Shown one piece after another: positions 1 to 13,500 of a DNA stretch of 64,000 nucleotides. The DNA comes from Protonemura montana (taxonomy: Eukaryota; Arthropoda; Insecta; Plecoptera; Nemouridae): NCBI GenBank assembly GCA_947568835.1, contig OX387605.1:9304418-9368417 (forward strand). Direction: 5' to 3'. The position numbers and the translations under genes were made by a program. Position 1 is the first letter of the stretch. Every line of letters begins with the position of its first letter. Below the pieces are notes generated by a model. The model had not been told where the DNA came from, made no database searches, and saw only the letters and a list, made by a program, of their open reading frames with translations.

Positions 1-100
1 TAGTTTTAAAAAGTATTTGGATTAAAGTTCACATATTTATCAGTCCAAATGTTCTCTTTTCTGACTTGTAAAATTGTTTTACTTTTTTCATCTCTCGTAG

Positions 101-1296
101 CTCACTTTTGATGAGTTGGCTGCCAGTTACATTGATGGGTTTGGCGTCCACTGGTATTCTGATGACTTTACCCCTGCGATTGTGTTAAATCTCGTTCACC
201 AAGAATTCCCCAACAAGTTTATTCTTGCTACTGAAGCTTGTGTGGGTATGTACAAAAATTCAAGACCATAGATAAATTTTTAATTTGCAGTACAATACAA
301 TTCGATATAATTTGATATTACAATTTTATTTTACACTATATTCTGCCGTGATTTCTTCACCAAAACTTTGTTTTCTGCAAGCCTAGTGACACCACATGCA
401 GGTGCGTAAAACCCCAGTTGTTCTCAGGTGACAAGCCGTGGGATCTTGCTGTACTGCCTGGATCGTGGGAGCGTGGGGTTCGATATGTCAAGAGCATTAT
501 ACAGGTACTCTCTTCCATTTCTACAGAGTATTACGAACACCAAGTATTTAGCTGAGCAAAGTAGGCAAGGAACAATTATCCCAGTGTTGCTTCCGTAATT
601 CTGCATTAGTTCTGCATTATTCTGCATTACGTTAGTTCTTGATCATATCTTTGAGAAAATCATAATTACGATCAGATATTTTATTTTGTCTGTCTACGTT
701 TGCACTGCCGTAAATGCTGCAATACTGAATAATATGTAATTAATAACAAAGTCTTTATGAGCAATGTTGCTAATTGTCATAATATTGAGGGGTGTGTATC
801 TGAAATCTTGTAGGATTTGGAGCACTGGGTGGAAGGATGGATCGATTGGAACCTTGTGCTTGACTTTGAGGGAGGTCCCAACTGGGCTAACAACACGGTA
901 GATGCCCCCATCCTGGTAGATGCAGCAGAAGACAAGTTTTACAAGCAACCCATGTTTTATGCCCTCGGACATTTCTCCAAGTTCGTAACGGAAGGCTCTA
1001 CTCGCGTGCAAATCTCACAAAATCAAGGAAGTGGTGTGCAGAGTATTGCGTTCCAAACTCTCGATGATTCAGTTGTCATTGTTATTCTTAATGAGTAAGT
1101 CCAATCCGAGTCAACTAGTTTTTTAATTTACATTTTTTTCTCCAAAACTTTTAAATTTCTTGATTATTTAAAAATTTACTTTATTTTCAGAAACAATTCA
1201 ACAATTTCTGTTACGGTGGCTGACCCTAATCGGGGTAATTTAAATTTGTATTTGTCTGGTAATTCATTTCAAACGGTTGTCTACCCTACAAGATGA
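101..1296 (+). CDS. GBA: Glucosylceramidase (lysosomal beta-glucocerebrosidase), copy A, 3' part
   Basis: Last four exons of a GH30 glucosylceramidase, the lysosomal enzyme that splits glucosylceramide into glucose and ceramide. Exons: 101-245, 428-504, 814-1094, 1191-1296, all GT-AG and joined in frame to a TGA. Upstream exons, including the acid/base Glu, lie off the left edge. The nucleophile Glu is in ATEACVG (codon 233-235). Other family landmarks are GSWERG, WIDWNLVLDFEGGPNW and FYKQPMFYALGHFSKF, followed by the C-terminal beta-strands ending in FQTVV. AATAAA signals lie at 1371-1376 and 1396-1401. A second, complete glucosylceramidase follows 1.07 kb downstream on the same strand with identical exon junctions, so the two are tandem duplicates. 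They differ enough in protein sequence that the duplication looks old. Family assignment is certain; which paralogue is the functional orthologue is unknown. Confidence 0.95.
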
Positions 1297-2364
1297 TTAA
1301 AAGAAGCTATGGATTATGTATGCATAGAATATGTATGATACGGGTCCATGTCAATGTATGCATGGATTATAATAAATTAATTTGTAAATCAAAATAATAA
1401 AAGACAAGCTGAAAATTTTGCTAATGAACGTGTTCCTGAGCTAGATTGTAATGTTAGAGAATTATTATTTGTCAACAGATGTGAATGACTTGTGTTAGTG
1501 ACAGAGATTTGTAGATTTAAAGGTCATCACAGGTCAAACTCCAATTGAAACACAAAATAGCCACTGGCTATTTCTTAGTAGGTACCTACAGTTTTTCATG
1601 CATAGATTGTGCTTATAAAAAAGTGTCTCACCAGTGTTTTCTATTTAAACACTTTCTTTCATATTGATGAAAGTGAAATTGTTTTACTCTGAGTCTATTT
1701 GGCAAACCAGTTTGAAGCAAAAAGGAGGTCAGTGTATCCAAGTCTACTTAGCTGAATGCATAGAAGGTACCATTTTACTGGCTTTGAGCTTACAGTGCTG
1801 TCTTCGAAAGAAAGGATTTTGCATCATCGATCATCGTCTAACGATTTTCACTGACACATTATTACTATAGAGTATAGTATGATAATAAAAGCATACTCAA
1901 GTGGAGTTGCTCATGAATATTCTTAGGCTAGGTGTAATCTGCTTACTTTGATGAATAAGAAACTTCTCAAACCTGATAATAGTTATTTTTTATTTACCTA
2001 AACGATGTCATATAATTTAGCAAGCCAGTGAAAGAGATTTCAACTGTCTTAACTGCCATAGCCTCAAACTCATCAGTTCAAATCACTTCGAGTACTGGAT
2101 TTAAAAAATAGATACTTATCTCATCATTTACTGATTAACTCCTAATAAAATTTACAAACATTTTTCTGTTTAAAGTGAACAGCCTATGACAGTAAAAAAT
2201 GGGTATAGCTGACATCTTCTGGTAAATATTTTATAATATACTGTAAAATATACTATAAAGTTTACTATTTGAGCTTACTCTTGTGATGTTAAACTACCTA
2301 TGTGTTTTATTTTGCATAGATTTCACCGATTTCAAGGAAGAAATTCAACTCATTGGCACAAAAG
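1297..2364. other. Spacer between the two glucosylceramidase genes
   Basis: This stretch holds the copy A 3' UTR (AATAAA at 1371 and 1396) and then AT-rich sequence with the presumed promoter and 5' UTR of copy B. I see no coding exon. The short open frame at 1664-1870 has no family resemblance. Confidence 0.6.
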
Positions 2365-4868
2365 ATGTCACATTGCTGTAATGCTTTTGCATACTTTGCA
2401 TTACTTGTCTCATTATTATCAAGTAAGAAAAACAGATTGTTTGCAATTTAGTCTATGTTATAACATATACTTCATCAATCGATATTGTTTATTTTTTTCA
2501 GTATACGCTGACAAACCATGCATTCCTAAGAGCTTCGGTAGCAGTCGAATTGTGTGTGTTTGTAACAGCACTTACTGTGACACCATTGATAAAATCATTC
2601 CTTTACCAACTGGAAAATATTTACAGTACACAAGCAATAAAAATGGACTAAGATTTAAGAAAAGCACTGGGGATTTCCAAAATATGAAATTTTTGAAGCA
2701 GTCAGGTATAATTTGATTACATTGGAAGAGCAGTCTGGCACGGCATTCAGATTTCACTATATTTTTTTGTTTCTAGATGTTACTATTGATATTGAATCAT
2801 CAGTGAACTATCAAACTATTGTCGGATTTGGAGCAGCTTTCACAGATTCTGCAGGAATAAACATCAAGTCACTCAGCCCTGGTACCCAAGAAAACCTTCT
2901 GAGGTGAGCAAAGAAAAAATCAAATAAACTGGAAGAAATTTGTATTTTAATGAACTGTGCAATTTTCAAATTCCTTCTAGATCATACTTTTCACCAGAGG
3001 GGATCGAGTATAATTTTGGTAGAGTTCCCATAGCGGGATGTGATTTCTCGAATCACAAATACACATATGATGATGTCCCAAATGATTCCCGGCTGGAGAA
3101 GTTTAATTTGACGTCTGAAGATTTTGAATATAAGGTGAGGAGATATTAACAGTTTAACAAGTAGCATGGATGCTTAAAAAGTGAAGATAATTGCTGCCAC
3201 CAAGTAAAAAAATAACGCATGCTGTTTCAGATTCCATTGATTTTGCAAGCCAAGAAAATGAGCGAGAAAAATATTCATCTAGTTGGTGCCGCTTGGAGTG
3301 CCCCTCCGTGGATGAAAACAAACAACGACTATTCCGGGTTCGGTTTTTTAAAAGACGAGTACTACGAGGCATGGGCTCAATACCATATCAAGTATGCAAA
3401 ACTTGCACAAAAAACTTTACAATAACTCAACTGTGTTCAAAACACCTCCGCGTACCTAAAAGTATCACGACTATTGTTTGACATGTATCCTGAGTGTGGT
3501 ATAATCAAGAGAATAATATAATTAAATATTCAACTAGTATTCAACTGTCTTGTGTACTGAAGCAAAATAAAAGTAATTATTTTTTTTAAGATTTCTGGAT
3601 GCCTACAAGAAAGAAGGTTTGGACTTTTGGTGTGTATCGACTGGCAATGAGCCATCTAACGGAGTACTACCAGTCAACAGATTCAATTCATTGGGATGGA
3701 CCCCAATTTCTCAGTTTAAATGGGTGCGTGAAAATTTGGGCCCAGCAATAAGAAGCTCTCAGCACAATGCAACAAAAATAATTGCACTTGACGATCAGCG
3801 GTTTTCTCTGCCTTGGTGGTTTCACAGCGTAAGTTTGATTAAGTTTTGTAGCTGCAGAAGACAATAAAAAAAAAGCCACAGGTATTTTTAGGTAGGATTA
3901 ATAACATGTTTTTACTAGCTGGAAACGGACCTTCAAGCATCAAAGTTTGTTGATGGTATTGGAGTTCATTGGTATTGGGATACTTTCTTCCCATCATCCA
4001 TACTAGATACTACCCACAATCAGTTTCCCGACAAATTTATACTTGCCACTGAAGCTTGTGTAGGTAAGAACCAGTGAGATCTGATTTTTAAATAAACCTA
4101 TCGATGTCTTTCATCAATTAAATTGGTGAAATTAGCAAAGCATTGATTTTCTTCTCTTTAAATAGGAGATAAACCGTGGGAATTTGAGAAAGTCATTCTT
4201 GGCTCGTGGAGTCGCGGAGAAGCATACATGAAAGACATCATTGAGGTACATTTGCATAATAAAACAATGCTGGTATCTTTACCGAACGCTAAATTTAATT
4301 AAAAATATTTTAGATTTCTACTTAGTTAGTACAACCTCGCTCTTATTTCTAGGACCTAAGCCATTGGGTAGTTGGCTGGATTGACTGGAATCTGGCTCTC
4401 AGTGTGACAGGCGGCCCGAATTGGGCAAAGAATTATGTTGATGCTGCTGTTATTGTCGACCCCATCGCTGACGAGTTTTACAAGCAGCCCATGTACTTTG
4501 CGTTGGGACACTTCTCGAAGTTCGTTCCCGAGGGCTCAATTCGTATTGGATTGAAGCCGCAGAAAAGCAGTGGTGTTGAAAGCATAGCCTTCAAGACTCC
4601 AGACAATGCCGTTGTAGTTGTCCTTCATAACACGTGAGTAATAAAAAATAATGAGGCATCACAGTCATAATAATTAACATGAAACGTATTTAATTTATTT
4701 TAAACCAATTGGAAACAAAATAGATCGTGATTTTCTGCAATCAACTGTTACGAAAATATGTTTTTCAGGAATCGAAGAGATATTTCAGTCTCGATAAGAG
4801 ACGCTATAAAAGGAATCATTGCCATCGATTTGAGTGCAAACTCTTTTCAAACAATTGTTTACAAATAG
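2365..4868 (+). CDS. GBA: Glucosylceramidase, copy B, complete
   Basis: Complete ten-exon GH30 glucosylceramidase of 515 aa (human precursor 536). Exons: 2365-2422, 2502-2705, 2777-2903, 2981-3134, 3231-3391, 3591-3828, 3919-4063, 4166-4245, 4353-4633, 4769-4868. All junctions are GT-AG and keep frame. The start was chosen because MSHCCNAFAYFALLVSLLS gives a clean signal peptide running into IYADKPCIPKSFG, the family's mature N-terminus; the cysteines of that region (CVCNSTYC) are present. The acid/base Glu is residue 255 (GNEPS, codon 3649-3651) and the nucleophile Glu is residue 359 (ATEACVG, codon 4051-4053). Their spacing of 104 matches the family, so the enzyme should be active in the lysosome. 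A poly(A) signal is at 4967-4972. It is the tandem paralogue of copy A. Confidence 0.96.
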
Positions 4869-5980
4869 ACTAATAGAACATGCAAGGAGTGTGAAACAAG
4901 AAAATAGGAGCAAGTATAATGTGGCAAACTCAACTATACAATATTTTATGTTTTCTAATTGGAACCAATAAAACATACTTGTTTTTACCAAAATGAATTT
5001 TGCTGTCCGTTTCATGCTTTTTTGATTAGGTTTGTTTCAGTTATTTGTGTTTTTTGCTCCAAGCGTCTTTGAATCACATTCAAGAAGGTGTTATCTTTTC
5101 TGTGTTTCACACAAAATACTTACATGCCACACAAAAATAAACCTTAAGTAGCATATTTTTAGAATATTTAAAAGTTCAAAATCAGGGTATTGTCAATCAG
5201 CACATCTTGAACGCACTTTCTTTGCAATTTTTGTTTGACCTAATTAGGACAACCAGTTAAAAGAATCATTCTTTTGGCTGGAAATTATTTAAATTTCAAA
5301 GGTATGTTATGCATTGACATTGTAAGTGAAAATATAAGTTTTTGTTTTCAGAATGCTGTTCCTTGGAAGGTCTTAATTTAACTGGTATTTTGTTCTAACA
5401 GAAGTAAATATAATGTTTCCTGTTTCATTACTCAATCAATGCAATTTTTTGGCATGAAAGGTTATCCACAATTTAACTTATAAATAGAATTTAAAACATG
5501 TGTTATTGGTGGTCTTTACTCGTACACTCCATTATCATTTGGCTTTCTGAGCGCTTTCCGTATTATTGTTGGGTAAGTTTGCAGTCTCATTTGACACATT
5601 TTGGACACATCAAGGTGGGTAGGTGCACGATTTGCTAGCCATCAGCCATTAGTAATATTTCAAAATATCAGCTTTGGAGCTGGCATTCAAAAAAGCTTCT
5701 ATTTGAAATCATGAACTTCTTAACCAACTCAAATACATTAACAATGTGAACTCAACCTTGGTTAATACAGGGATCGGGGAGTTTAGCCTGTTTCACTAAC
5801 AGCCAACGTTCTATGCAATGAGATCATTCCTTAAAAGCAACTGAAGATTTCTACATTTTCGTTCTTCAAACCTCATATGTAAGCATCAATATTGATATAT
5901 TTTATTTTGATTAACTGGAAGAGAATACTTGAAGAAAAATGAAGTAAGGGAGTAAATAAAATATATTATAAGTAGATAAA
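4869..5980. other. Spacer with the copy B 3' UTR
   Basis: The copy B 3' UTR ends near AATAAA 4967-4972. The rest is AT-rich unique-looking sequence with no gene, repeat or RNA I can support. It lies between two convergent genes. Confidence 0.55.
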
Positions 5981-6178
5981 CATTTTTATTTTTATTTTGG
6001 AAATGGGCATCAAACTCCAGGTTTCTTAAGACAAGAGTGTAAAATCATCTCAAACAGTACCCCAGCTACTTTAGTGTCATTGAGTAGTAAATCTACTATA
6101 CAAAACATTATTTTTACTGACGCTATACATTTATTCAACAAAATAAATATCAATTTGTGAGACTTTAAACACAATCTA

Positions 6179-7566
<1,388 letters not shown>

Positions 7567-10500
7567 ATGATTCCCTTAAAAGACAATCAGGATGTTGCCT
7601 GTTTCCTTGTTACAAAGCACTCATGGAAGGGGAAGTAAGTATTCTTTGTACGGTTTTGTATGGTTTGTATGGAAAGCTAACATGTTGCTGATTATGCAGT
7701 GACTGAAAAGTCTATTTTAAAAGTCTAATATAATTAGTCTAAAATAACTTGAACGTATTAAGATTTGATAAGTATTGTGTACAGGATTCTTGACAACTTT
7801 GTCGGTTTCCTGTACGTTAGGGCTCATGGTACTTTAAGTGTCAATTGGCATAGTTCGACCAATATTCCAAATGCAATGGTTTGGCAGAGTAGCTAGTGGG
7901 TATCAAAGATCATGATTAGCATCTGGCACATAATAGATGATGATTATTTAATCAAGTCCAAGAGGAGTCACCTGCAAATTAAGAAAAAATGCATGTAATT
8001 TAAAAATCTCAGGTTTGATGATCTGAATGATTCCACCAGTAGTGGGTACCAAAAATTGCAGGACCCCATCCCCCCCCCCCCCCCCCCCTATTCTAGTCCT
8101 TACTATAACGACAAAGGTTTAAATTGAATTTGTAGGGAGAACAGTACAATCCTTTACGATACCGCTATGTAACTTAAACCTATGTGCTATGCATGCGCCA
8201 CAGGAAAGGGAGTGAGCTAGAAAAAGCCTTGACAAAAAGGAGCCAGATAATTAGCTAGAAAAATGGTTCAGAGCCGCAGTAGAATGTTAGTAAAGAGTCC
8301 AGTGATGGTCTGATTAGTAAGACTTTCGGTTTAGGACCGAAAGCAGAGAAGCACTGACTACAGTACATTGTAGTTACTACATACTATTTATTCAATTTCC
8401 ATGTTTTTTATCATTCAGGAGAAGACTTCCCAATCACCCCCAAGTTTTAAAAAATAAAAATAAACTATCTGGTGTGTCATCTAGCCAACTGGCATTTAGC
8501 CCCATATTTACAATATAAGAGGTTATCGATGGTATCGCATGTCTCTGCATTCCATCACAAAAAAGCACCTGTAGGGTGATGTTAAGATTTTTTATTGATA
8601 TCAACAACTACTTCTCATCAGTTCTTGCTATTGTTGCTAATCGTTGCAATGGAACAAATGCAAGTGTATCTATCAACAACTATAAAGCAAAGTCTCGTAG
8701 TCACTGACTGGTGTTTTCTCATAATTCATTAAAGATATTTACCTTCCTAAAAATAGGTTTGGTTGGGACTGGATGGTTCATGTACAAATTTTTCAACCTA
8801 CCTACCAATCTAGCATTTGCATTTTTTTTAGGTACAAAAGAATATTTTCTATCGGAACTATGGGGATCACAACGTACAACCCCACATCGTTGGAAGTCAC
8901 TAACAGGTGGATGTACAGCGACTTCCTCAGCATTCTGCCGAGTGCAAAAGTTGCTGGGACAAATAGCAACGAGTTCACCATAACCATGAAGAAAGAACGG
9001 AAAAACGAGTCGATGAGGTTCTCTTCCGACCATCGCTCAGAATTACTCACCGAGGCTCTAAGATTCCGTCACTATTTCATTGAGAAGCCAAAAGAGATCC
9101 TGGTTAGTATGTTTCAAATGAAGATTAAAATTAGTATTGTATTAATATTCTACTTCAAATAATTTTAAGCATGGGTTCTTTGTTTATCCTTGCCTACTCT
9201 CAAATTTAATTACTTGAACAAGTTGTTCTTGTTGTGTCTGAATGATTCATATACTGTTCTGACAGAAATATCAAGGCTACAAGCACCACTGGTCAGACAC
9301 AAGACTTCCGATCACTCTGGAAGTAACACCATGCTCCTTGAACCAACTGGACGCAGCGACTGGACTGGTGCTGGCCTCGTACAACTACAAGGACATCGAG
9401 GGGATGCTGGAGGTGAAGGACTATCCTGGAGGATTCGTCATCATCTGCGGAGGATTCGGACGAATGGTAAAGCAAGCTCATTTTCAGAAATGTTTTTCCA
9501 AGTCCGAACAATACAATTTATAATTATTAAAGATCACATATGTTTAAATTTCTAATTGTCTTAATTTTTCAATGAATTTTTCTTTATTTTCAGCATTTAT
9601 TTTCGTCGGGTAACTTTGGAGAAATTAGAAAGAAAATGGTTGAATCTGCAGGAAATTATTTAGGAATAGCAAACATTAAAACATTACCTGAACCTCTCAC
9701 CTTGGAAGAATTCATCACCCAGCGATTAGGAAAATTTAGGTACGTTGCTTAGTAATAACGAGCAATTGCTGTCCGAAAATTTTACTGACTTACAAGCGTG
9801 CTGCTTTCATAAAAAATATTGTAAACAAAACACCTGATGTATTCTGTCTTAAATTTTCTAGTGGGGACGAACACGTCACGTCCGTTTCCGAGTTTCCAGT
9901 TCAAAAGATCCACGAAACCCGGCACCAAGATGCCCAACGCCGCACTCTTTGCCTTAGCGAGACTTGCCTGCTAGAGCGAGATCCGCAAACGTACAGTGTA
10001 TGCACCCTTCGTCCGCTAGCCGACATTTTTGCCCTCGTGCGCAGCCGAGAAAATCCGCAACTGTTTGTGATCGAGTATGTGAATGGAGATACTAGGACAT
10101 ATACTGCAACGGATCGAGACTCTCTCCTTGCATCGCTGCTCGACGGAGTCCGGGCGTCCGGCAATCGAGACGTGCACATCAAGATGTGTCTCACACCTCG
10201 TGGGAAACGTCTTGGACCACTTTCCCAGCCAGTTGAGGAAGAAGCCGAATCGAATCACCTTAGATTCCTACATCAAAATCCAGGAAAACGATCATTCGCT
10301 GAAATCGTCGAAAGATTCAACGCCAACATTCCGTACAGTGGCCTACTGCATTCCGTCACCCAAGACGGCCTATTTTCTGAGAATAAAGACAAGCTAATTA
10401 TGGGTGCTCTACAGTCATTGGTAGAAAGAGAAGGGGACCAATCAAGCATTACTCTTCCCGAACTCGAAGCGCAGTTTCAAGCGTTGAGACGGCTTGTTGC

Positions 10501-13500
10501 ATCAAAGGTAGGCTTTGCTGCTTTCACTTCGCTGCCAAAATTTCGAGAGAGCGTTGGTTTGAAAGTGTCCAAGGCACTTAAGCGAGACGATGAGGGTGTC
10601 ACGCATGCTGCCTTAGACATGGTCTGCGCCTTGATGCATCCGATGCACGACGATTACGACCTTCGGCAAGAACAACTCAACAAATCGTCCTTGCTCTCAA
10701 GCAAACCATTTTTGGAAAATCTATTGGAAATGTGGATCCAACATGTCAGTCGCAGTACCGGTGCTCTTGTCGTTTCTGCCATGCTCGACTTCATGACTTT
10801 TGCTCTCTGCGTCCCATACAGCGAGACGACAAGCGGTAATCACTTCGACAACTTGTTAGAAATGGTGGCGGATCGTGGGCGCTCATTGTTCCGGCTGTTT
10901 CAACACCCGTCGTTGGCCGTTGTAAAAGGGGCTGGTCTCGTTATGAGGGCCGTAATTGAAGAGGGAGAGGCAGAGGTAGCAGCTCGAATGCAGGACTTGG
11001 CTCTGGCGGAAGGTGCTTTGCCTCGACATCTCTTGACCGCGCTTTACACCCAGGGTGCTGACGGGAGACTCCTCACCCACAGGCAACTTTCTCGCCATCT
11101 CGTCGGGCTGTGGGTCACAGGTCATCCCACGGCTATGGGGCTGTTAAAAAGGATCATGCCTGCAGGACTACTTGCTAACTTGGACTCTGAAGACAAAGTC
11201 CCTGCTAATAACCTGGAACAGGAGCGATTAAACACGAGGGACAATTTACAAATGGCAAACGATCACGCAAGTAAAAACAGACGTGGCCCTCAGTGGATTG
11301 CGATTGAGCGGCAACTTCGAGTGGTGGAAAAAAACATGGAAAAAGCATTGCAGCATTGGGGAGCTAGGATGGGTATTGAAAGAAGAGACGAACGTATTCG
11401 CGAACATCCAATCGTCCTCCGGAAACGTAGAGAAAGAATTAAGAGCGAAGCAAACTGGTCTCTATTTTATTACAAATTCTTGCAGGACCATACTTTGCCA
11501 AATTTAATCTGGAACCACAAGACGAGAGAAGAGCTTCGCGATGGGCTAGAAAATGAAGTTCGCTCATTTTGTAGCGACAGAGAGCTTGCAGGCAGCGCTC
11601 TCATTGCGTGGAACCACCAAGAGTTTGAAGTTCAGTATCAGTGTCTTGCTGATGAGGTACGCATTGGGGACTACTACCTCCGACTTCTTTTGGAAATCGA
11701 AGACACACCCGATTCACCAATTCGTAAGTCGAATGAATTCTTCAATGACCTCTACCATCGTTTTCTCCTCAACACCAGATCGGAAATGAAGTGCATGTGT
11801 CTTCAAGCAATGGCGATTGTATACGGTCGACACCACGAGGAGATAGGACCTTTTAGCGATACAAAGTACATCGTCGGAATGCTAGAACGATGTTTGGATC
11901 GCACAGAGCGTGATAGATTGGTGCTGTTCATCAACAAATTGATATTTCATCGACGAAACGTTAAAGAGTTGCTGGCTGCAAATGGCGTGAAGATTTTAGT
12001 AGATTTGCTGACGCTAGCGCATCTGCACACATCAAGAGCTGTCGTTTTCACGCAGAGCAATGTTATCGAAGCGGGGCCGGACATGGAGGTCGAGAGCGAG
12101 AAGGAGTGGTACTATGGCAATGCGGGGGAGAAATCGGGACCAGTTAGTTTCAAAGAGGTAAGCAATTTTCACAATTCAAACAAGGAAAAAGATGGAATAT
12201 TTTGTATTGTTTTTAGACTCATGTCTACTTTAGTTGATAATAAGAGACCACAAAACAAAGTTGGAGCATTCTCTCCTACAGATTTGTATGTCTCATATAA
12301 TGTCTTAATTTTCTTTATTTTGATAATTGCGTTGTGAACGAATGACAAGTGAGAAAACACAAAACTATGTACTGAGAAATGAAAATTTTGATGCCAGTTA
12401 ATACTTATAAAATAAAAAAGAATAACAGCTGGTTATACATAAATAGTTATCTATTTTAAATCGGTATATTTCTGAAATACTTATCTGACCGGTCAGCTGT
12501 GCTTCCAGCCATTCTTTCCTGGCTTCATAATGAATTGAGCGGTTATTTCTGTGCCCTTACAGATGCGTGGGCTGTGGGACAGCGGCGTACTGAACCAGAA
12601 GACAAAGTGCTGGGCTCAAGGAATGGATGGGTGGCGAACGCTGGCACAGGTGCCGCAACTTAAGTGGTTCATCCTGGCCAAAGGGGCAGCTGTTCTAAAC
12701 GAGAGCGACCTTGCTACGCTGATTCTCAATATTCTTATCCAGATCTGCCAGTACTTTCCCAGCAGGTCAGTGTCAACAAGTGCTACTTTCTGTAATGTTT
12801 AAAGATGTGCAAGGATTTTACATTTTGAAAGTGAGCTATGGAGGGACGTCTACCAGCAAACGTGAATAAAAGGTTCATAGGTGAATAAAGGAAATTAAAA
12901 GGAATACCTTCATTTTATAATTTGGGGCATTATATTAGTAGTCAGCCGCAAAAGTGAAATGATTTTGGTCAAACTCAATTTAATTAATACTTTTCTTAAC
13001 TCTGTTACCATATTCTGTAACTTGGAACATTCAAAAATGTTTATTTTCTTACTCCTTTGCAATTGATTCTTTTTTTTCACACTTACAATTTCACAACGTA
13101 GTGTTTCCTAACAACTAAGCTGCTAAAGATAGAGCCAAAATGGAAAATTATTATGTTGTGTCAGCTTGCTCTCCTATTTAATTTCACCATGGATAAAGAA
13201 TGTAAATTAAACGGTATCATATTTGAAAAATAAAGCTACAGAAAGGGTATACAGAATGCACCGACAATTTTGTAAGTGGTGATACCGCGATGGTTGCAGA
13301 GACGTTGACGACGCCGTCATCCGTCCACTGCCGCGGGTCAAGCGACTCCTCTCCGACGCAGTTTGCTTGCCGCATGTCGTCCAGTTGTTGCTCACGTTCG
13401 ACCCGGTGCTCGTGGAGAAAGTAGCTACGCTGCTGTGTGAGGTGATGCGGGATAACCCCGCCATGTCTACTGTCTACCTGACAGGCGTCTTTTACTTCAT

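Noticed and set aside
8073-8090. Poly-C run as an assembly join
   Set aside because: It lies inside a single intron whose flanking exons join in frame, so there is no sign of misassembly, though run length may be inexact.
10037-12337. A single-exon start of DNAJC13 at 10037 and end at 12337
   Set aside because: This long frame is mostly exon 5. Homology extends upstream through four more exons and leaves the frame at the GT donor 12158; the part after that is intron.
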